From RGIG9151 sp963635575 (GTDB lineage: Bacteria > Bacillota > Clostridia > TANB77 > RGIG9151), in the NCBI GenBank assembly GCA_963635575.1, contig CAVHFU010000040.1, positions 1-10,161 on the forward strand: a stretch of 10,161 nt of DNA, given 5' to 3'. Within the stretch, counting starts at the first letter, position 1; every line of letters starts with the position of its first letter. The notes under the pieces were generated by a model. The model had not been told where the DNA came from. It was given only the letters and a program-made list of their open reading frames with translations, and did no database searches. The position numbers and the translations under genes are program-made. This document shows positions 6,288-10,161 of this stretch, piece after piece.

Positions 6288-8127
6288 GAAAATAATTTTT
6301 TGGTTTTTTGCTATATTGCCGTTCTTTATAGCGGATATTGTGTTAAGATATAGCCTAAATCCCATTGTCTTAAATCAATTTAGGTATAATGCAATTCCGG
6401 TATTATTTAGCGTATTTTGGGTAATGCTATTTGTATATTTTTGTTGGGGAATTTTACCTAAAAAGATTGGACGAATAGTGTATTTAGTGCTAGTTAATTT
6501 GTTCGGTGCTTGGTTCTTTGCCAATTATCTGTGTTTTAAAATACTTTCAAGGTTTTTATGGCTTGAAGACATATTCTTAGCAGGAGAGGCATCGGACTAT
6601 ATAGCATCTGTGTTTACATATATAAACATAAAAACAATTATATGCATAATTATTTACTTGGTATCTGTAATCATCGCATATAGGATGTGGGAAGCGCCTC
6701 AATTTAATCATAGATATATAAAATATATTCCTTTGGATTTATGTATTTTAGGTATTATTTGTGTTCAGATTTTTATGAATGCTAGTATAAAAAAAGACAA
6801 GGAAGTTGGAGCTTGGGAAGTGTGGGAGAAACCTACACTTGTTTATGATAAATTCCAAGATTCGAATAAATCTTTAGGAGTAGCGGGTTTTTACCAATAC
6901 ACGTTAAAGAACTTTTACAGAATGATTACTAAGTCGAAACTTTCTTTGGCTGACGAACAGACTGTTATAGATTATTTTGGAAATAAAAATATACAGGATA
7001 ACGAAATGACAGGGATCCTAAAAGACAAAAATGTTATCTTTGTGTTAATGGAAAGTATGGATGATTGGATAATTAGCGAAAAATATACGCCTACAATAAA
7101 ATATATGATGGATAACGGAATAAATTTTGAGAACCATTATATGCCGAATGTTGGTATGGGATATACTTTTAATGCTGAATTTGCGGCAAATACAGGATAT
7201 TATTGCCCATCGCCTGAATCATCGGCATCTATTTTTACAAAAAATGCTTTTCCATATTCATTAGGCAATATCTTAAAAAATATGGGGTATAGGACGGCTT
7301 CTTTCCATTATAACACCAAAGATTTTTATAATAGAGAAGCTATGCACAAGCGTTTTGGGTATGACAAATATGTTTCATTTATGAAATACCTGTCGATAGA
7401 AAAATGTGTTCAAGATACTGAGGCAGTAAAGAGTGATGAACTCTATGATATGATGACCAAAACTGAAAATGGTGAAAAGTTTTTGGACTTTATTATAACT
7501 TATTCTGCCCACCTTCCGTACAATATTGAAGATAATAAACTAAAAGGTGCAAAAGAGAATTATTCACAGCTAATTGACGAAAACATAAGCGAAGAATTAA
7601 ATAATCTTTATTTACTTGCACATGATACAGACGAATTTTTTAAGGTTTTACTAAAAAGGCTTAAGGAAGATGGAATTTTAGAGGATACCGTAATTATAGG
7701 TTTTACAGACCACTATGCATACGGAGTGCAAGACTACGAACTGCTTAAAGAAATGACATTAAACGCAGGAAGTGAGATTTTTGAAAGAGTACCATTCTTT
7801 ATTTATTCTCCAGGATTAGAACATAAAACGGTAGAAAAAGTTACAAGTGCAATTGATATAATGCCGACTATTGCTAATCTTTTAGGTGCGGAGAATAGAA
7901 GACATTATGTTGGGAATGATGCATTTGATGCGTCTTACAATGGAATTGTGTATTTTCCTGATGGAAAATGGTACGATGGGAATATATTATTTGAACCAAA
8001 CAGTGACACTACATACACAGATGAGGAGAGACAATACATAATTGATATAAATAAATACATTGATGATATAAAAAGCATAAACGATTATGTTGTATCTACA
8101 AATTATTTTGCACGACATTCAAAGTAG
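6250..8127 (+). CDS. LtaS-like phosphoglycerol transferase (lipoteichoic acid synthase family)
   Basis: This 625-aa protein has five N-terminal membrane segments (about 14-33, 47-69, 73-97, 125-145 and 159-177), a linker, and an extracellular sulfatase/alkaline-phosphatase-fold domain (about 258-600). This is the LtaS architecture. Family members take glycerol phosphate from phosphatidylglycerol and polymerise it on a lipid anchor. The metal and nucleophile positions of LtaS are matched by E268 (VLMES), T306 (GYTFNAEF), D487 and H488 (FTDHY). H353 and H421 match pocket histidines. DIMPT (536-540) is also typical of the fold. Two pocket positions differ: N355 and Y360, where I recall Asp and Trp in Staphylococcus aureus LtaS. 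The ATG follows GGGGAG (6238-6243) by 6 nt, inside the end of the GT-C gene. It could be a true LTA synthase, an LTA primase, or a phosphoglycerol transferase acting on another glycan. Confidence 0.88.
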   Translation: MLNFLEEIIKEHKKIIFWFFAILPFFIADIVLRYSLNPIVLNQFRYNAIPVLFSVFWVMLFVYFCWGILPKKIGRIVYLVLVNLFGAWFFANYLCFKILSRFLWLEDIFLAGEASDYIASVFTYINIKTIICIIIYLVSVIIAYRMWEAPQFNHRYIKYIPLDLCILGIICVQIFMNASIKKDKEVGAWEVWEKPTLVYDKFQDSNKSLGVAGFYQYTLKNFYRMITKSKLSLADEQTVIDYFGNKNIQDNEMTGILKDKNVIFVLMESMDDWIISEKYTPTIKYMMDNGINFENHYMPNVGMGYTFNAEFAANTGYYCPSPESSASIFTKNAFPYSLGNILKNMGYRTASFHYNTKDFYNREAMHKRFGYDKYVSFMKYLSIEKCVQDTEAVKSDELYDMMTKTENGEKFLDFIITYSAHLPYNIEDNKLKGAKENYSQLIDENISEELNNLYLLAHDTDEFFKVLLKRLKEDGILEDTVIIGFTDHYAYGVQDYELLKEMTLNAGSEIFERVPFFIYSPGLEHKTVEKVTSAIDIMPTIANLLGAENRRHYVGNDAFDASYNGIVYFPDGKWYDGNILFEPNSDTTYTDEERQYIIDINKYIDDIKSINDYVVSTNYFARHSK

Positions 8128-8137
8128 AACCGTAACG

Positions 8138-8181
8138 AAAAATGTCAACTATTTCATATTATGAAGGGGTTGACATTTTTT
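8138..8181 (+). terminator. Intrinsic terminator of the GT-C / LtaS-like operon
   Basis: A 12-bp perfect stem pairs AAAAATGTCAAC (8138-8149) with GTTGACATTTTT (8169-8180). An inner TTCAT/ATGAA hairpin lies in the loop and a run of T's ends at 8181. It begins 10 bp after the stop codon of the LtaS-like gene. The next gene's ribosome binding site starts only 3 nt after the T run, so read-through or attenuation into that gene is possible. The A-tract also makes it usable in the opposite direction. Confidence 0.8.
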
Positions 8182-8183
8182 GT

Positions 8184-8190
8184 GAGGTGA
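8184..8190 (+). promoter_or_regulatory. Ribosome binding site that decides the ytaF-like start
   Basis: GAGGTGA is a seven-base match to the anti-Shine-Dalgarno sequence and the only one upstream of this gene. It lies 6 nt before an in-frame ATT (8197) and 9 nt before an ATA (8200). By contrast it is 39 nt before the first conventional start codon, a TTG at 8230, which has no ribosome binding site of its own. Its TGA is itself an in-frame stop, so translation cannot begin further upstream. Confidence 0.65.
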
Positions 8191-8196
8191 AGAAGT

Positions 8197-8760
8197 ATTA
8201 TAATAAATATAGTTATTTTATGTCTGATTTTGAATTTAGACACTATATCTGTTGGAATGGCATATGGAATTAATAACACAAAAGTTCCGTTAATGTCAAA
8301 GATAGTTATTTTTATCTTTTCTACACTATACACAGGTATAGCTGTAATAATAGGGGAGCAGTTGGGAAAAATATTGCCAAAAGAACTTATAAAAATAGTC
8401 GAATGTTTGATATTAGCATGTATTGGAATAAATATGATTTTAAAATCAAGTGAAAATGAGAAGAAAAATGGACACGTTGAAAGCGATATAGATAACTCTG
8501 GAATTATAGACATAAAAGAGGCAATTTTGCTTGCCAGTACATTATCGATTGATTCGTTTGCTACAGGTATAGTGGCGGTAACTATTGAGATCGGGAGACT
8601 GATTTTTCCTATGCTTATTGGTATATTTCAATTAACATTTTTGATATTTGGAATACAAGTAGGAAGGTATTTTAAGAAAAAAAGTAGAATTAAGGAGAGA
8701 AATATGGCAATTATCTCCGGAATTATACTTATTGTCGTTTCTTTTGCTAAGTTGCTTTAA
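8197..8760 (+). CDS. ytaF: YtaF-like (MntP/DUF204-related) membrane protein, probable non-AUG start
   Basis: This small polytopic membrane protein has the duplicated family pattern: LNLDTISVGMAYG near the N-terminus and LSIDSFATG in the second half. The second copy is preceded by an acidic DIDNSGIIDIKEA linker that is typical of the sporulation protein YtaF. The related MntP proteins export manganese, but YtaF's own activity is not established. The first helix (codons from 8197 onward, all hydrophobic: IINIVILCLI) continues smoothly into the motif. Yet it contains no ATG, GTG or TTG before the TTG at 8230, which would cut off most of that helix. I therefore place the start at ATT 8197 (187 aa), behind a strong ribosome binding site. 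The TTG at 8230 would give 176 aa. No clear promoter of its own is seen. The hexokinase promoter starts 5 bp after its stop codon. Confidence 0.75.
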   Translation: MIINIVILCLILNLDTISVGMAYGINNTKVPLMSKIVIFIFSTLYTGIAVIIGEQLGKILPKELIKIVECLILACIGINMILKSSENEKKNGHVESDIDNSGIIDIKEAILLASTLSIDSFATGIVAVTIEIGRLIFPMLIGIFQLTFLIFGIQVGRYFKKKSRIKERNMAIISGIILIVVSFAKLL

Positions 8761-8764
8761 TTAG

Positions 8765-8793
8765 TTGACAAAACGTGTAATATTATGTATAAT
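8765..8793 (+). promoter_or_regulatory. Consensus sigma-A promoter of the hexokinase gene
   Basis: TTGACA (8765-8770) and TATAAT (8788-8793) are separated by 17 bases, a perfect consensus. Transcription should start near 8800, giving a leader of about 50 nt with AGGAGG at 8836-8841. Strong constitutive expression is expected unless the AT-rich leader has a regulatory role. No operator-like palindrome overlaps the promoter. Confidence 0.88.
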
Positions 8794-8849
8794 AACGCGG
8801 TAGGTTAATTTTATAAAAACTAAAATATTTTTTTTAGGAGGAAGTAACT

Positions 8850-10046
8850 ATGTATAACTTTATGCGTACACTCGGCGATATCACAAACGACTTCTTGGCT
8901 TCATACGATATGGATGGTTGTTTGAAAATTATCGAGAGCTTCGAGGACGACATGTATGCGAAGAAAACTTTGAAAATGCTGCACACTCATATCTTTTGCA
9001 AAAATGATTTCAAAAACGGTAAGTATTTAGCTTTAGACATTGGTGGAACGAACGTGAGAGTTTCATTGTATGAAGTTAACTCTAAAGTAACCTTAAAGGA
9101 AATGAGAAAATTTGCTTTGCGTGGCGATGGATTTGACTATACCACAAGTGAATATTCTCTTTGTGACATTTTTGAAATGGTAGCTGACAAAATCGAGGAA
9201 ATTATAGAACCCGGCGAAAAGTACTTACTTGGTCATACTTTTTCTTTTGCAATCGATTCTAAGTCTAAGAATTCTGCAAAGACACTTAGTTTTAGCAAGG
9301 GTTTCGCTTGGCATGATGCTATTGGCATAGATGTAAACGAGTGTTTAAAGAAGGTACTTAATAAACGTGGCTTAAATGTTGAACCGGTAGCTATCTTAAA
9401 CGATACTACATCGACACTGCTTGCCGGATTTATGGAGGATAGAAATACAAATATCGCTTGTATTCTCGGTACGGGCCATAATATGTGTTTCATAGACTCT
9501 AACGGAGAAGTCATTAATACGGAAAGTGGCGGATTTAACAGTTCTGCAATTCCTCTTACAGAATATGACAAGAAATTCTTAACTGAGATTCCTAATGAAA
9601 GGGAATGTTTGCTAGAAGCACTTGTGGCCGGAAAAAATGCAACAAAGTTGGTAAAAGTAGTATTTGATTCGTTAGTAGAAGAAGGAGAGATCAAGCAAAC
9701 ACCCGAGATAACACCCATGATGATGTCTCAGTCAATTGAGCACGAGATTGATACATTGGATATGCGACAAAATCTTGCACTTTTTGAAGTGTCAAAAGCC
9801 ATTTATCATAGAGCAGCATATTTAATCGCATGTGAGATTGTTGCGGTATTTAGCTATCTTGGTGTTACTAAGGGCAGTTATACAATTGCTTTTGACGGTA
9901 CAGTATACGAAAAAACACCATATTTTCAGTTCTGTTTGTCGGAAGAGTTGGAAAAACTTTTAGGAGAAGATATTAAAGTCTCACACATGCTTGTGAGAAA
10001 TGGCTCAAGCGTAGGAGCTGTAATTGCTTGCGCAATTGAGTCGTAA
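8850..10046 (+). CDS. Eukaryote-type hexokinase family protein
   Basis: This cytoplasmic sugar kinase of the ASKHA fold probably makes glucose 6-phosphate (or another hexose 6-phosphate) from ATP. It belongs to the hexokinase family typical of eukaryotes rather than to the ROK or Glk families usual in bacteria. Phosphate-1 loop: LDIGGTNVRVSL (62-73). Sugar-binding segment: LGHTFSFAIDS (127-137), parallel to LGFTFSFP in yeast enzymes. SKGF (149-152) parallels TKGF. The catalytic base is D185 in LNDTTSTLLAG. Phosphate-2 loop: GTGHNMCFID (207-216). A sugar-contacting Glu is E225 in INTESGGF. The adenosine region spans DGTVYEKTPYF (349-359) and GSSVGAVIACA (385-395). At 398 aa it is shorter than the roughly 450-490 aa of yeast or mammalian units, yet all catalytic motifs are present. 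AGGAGG lies 8 nt before the ATG. It is monocistronic, with its own promoter and terminator. Confidence 0.9.
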   Translation: MYNFMRTLGDITNDFLASYDMDGCLKIIESFEDDMYAKKTLKMLHTHIFCKNDFKNGKYLALDIGGTNVRVSLYEVNSKVTLKEMRKFALRGDGFDYTTSEYSLCDIFEMVADKIEEIIEPGEKYLLGHTFSFAIDSKSKNSAKTLSFSKGFAWHDAIGIDVNECLKKVLNKRGLNVEPVAILNDTTSTLLAGFMEDRNTNIACILGTGHNMCFIDSNGEVINTESGGFNSSAIPLTEYDKKFLTEIPNERECLLEALVAGKNATKLVKVVFDSLVEEGEIKQTPEITPMMMSQSIEHEIDTLDMRQNLALFEVSKAIYHRAAYLIACEIVAVFSYLGVTKGSYTIAFDGTVYEKTPYFQFCLSEELEKLLGEDIKVSHMLVRNGSSVGAVIACAIES

Positions 10047-10054
10047 GTAAAACG

Positions 10055-10090
10055 AAATAGGTTGCTAAAATTTTTAGCAGCCTATTTTTT
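10055..10090 (+). terminator. Intrinsic terminator of the hexokinase gene
   Basis: The arms 10055-10069 and 10073-10087 form a 15-bp stem (one G-U pair) with a 3-nt loop. The stem holds AGG/CCT and GC pairs, and a T run extends to 10090. It begins 8 bp after the hexokinase stop codon. Confidence 0.88.
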
Positions 10091-10105
10091 GTTTCTGTAT
10101 TTTTC

Positions 10106-10161
10106 CCTGTCAATAATTTTTGAAAATGTCCTAAAAAAATTCAAACAATAACGGGAAAATT
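10106..10161. repeat. Inverted counterpart of the left-edge repeat, mobile-element-end-like
   Basis: CCTGTCAA at 10106-10113 is the reverse complement of the TTGACAGG tip at 83-90. TAATTTTTGAAAATGTCC (10114-10131) is the exact reverse complement of 7-24. Read on the minus strand, the unit is GGACATTTTC, then an A-rich stretch, then TTGACAGG, closely matching 67-90. The rest of the window (10132-10161) shows no second clear unit. The orientation suggests an element whose interior lies to the right of the window. No coding sequence is visible in it. Confidence 0.45.

Noticed and set aside
8170..8204. TTGACA (8170-8175) and TATAAT (8199-8204) as a promoter for the ytaF-like gene
   Set aside because: The spacer is 23 bases, too long for sigma-A, and transcription would start downstream of the only ribosome binding site. 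The TTGACA is also simply one arm of the terminator stem.
8154..8513. 119-codon minus-strand frame opposite the ytaF-like gene
   Set aside because: It is antisense to a well-supported membrane protein gene. Its hydrophobic composition mirrors the opposite strand, and no start signals are seen.
9233..9718. 161-codon open frame on the minus strand inside the hexokinase gene
   Set aside because: It is antisense to conserved catalytic motifs, has no plausible ribosome binding site or family features, and is explained as a shadow of the real gene.

Overview
The window looks like a chromosomal segment from a low-GC, spore-forming Firmicute, most likely a Clostridia member (Lachnospiraceae-like is a guess). 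The reasons are strongly AT-rich DNA, strong AGGAGG-type ribosome binding sites, sigma-A promoters with consensus hexamers, TTG start codons, a YtaF-type sporulation membrane protein and an LtaS-type polymer synthase. No tRNA, rRNA, CRISPR array or complete insertion sequence is visible. No gene-free gap exceeds 300 bases.

Layout, left to right. Bases 1-90 hold degenerate tandem repeats that end in the tip TTGACAGG. A related sequence lies in inverted orientation at the right edge (about 10106-10131). Together they look like the ends of mobile elements lying just outside the window. Next comes asnS (151-1545), driven by a perfect TTGACA-N17-TATAAT promoter, followed 49 bp later by a long-chain acyl-CoA synthetase gene (1595-3274). 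A short, strong bidirectional terminator separates this pair from a convergent two-gene operon on the minus strand: a GT2 polyprenyl-phosphate glycosyltransferase (3723-4682) and a GtrA-family flippase (3297-3719). A 174-bp divergent promoter region leads rightwards to a GT-C membrane glycosyltransferase (4857-6287). This gene overlaps by 38 bp an LtaS-like phosphoglycerol transferase (6250-8127), which is closed by a long terminator. Then come a ytaF-like membrane protein gene, which seems to need a non-AUG start, and a eukaryote-type hexokinase gene (8850-10046) with its own perfect consensus promoter and a strong terminator.

The most coherent story is in the middle. GT2 + GtrA + GT-C is the three-component architecture for decorating surface polymers outside the membrane: GT2 charges undecaprenyl phosphate with a sugar, GtrA flips it, and GT-C transfers it. 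Here the set is divergent from, and the GT-C overlaps, an LtaS-like polymerase. I infer a self-contained module for making and glycosylating lipoteichoic acid or a related glycerol-phosphate polymer. The individual families are known. The compact four-gene arrangement, two altered pocket positions in the LtaS-like protein, and a 14-bp perfect palindrome on the divergent promoter are the points most worth checking. I see no convincing wholly new defence or mobile system.
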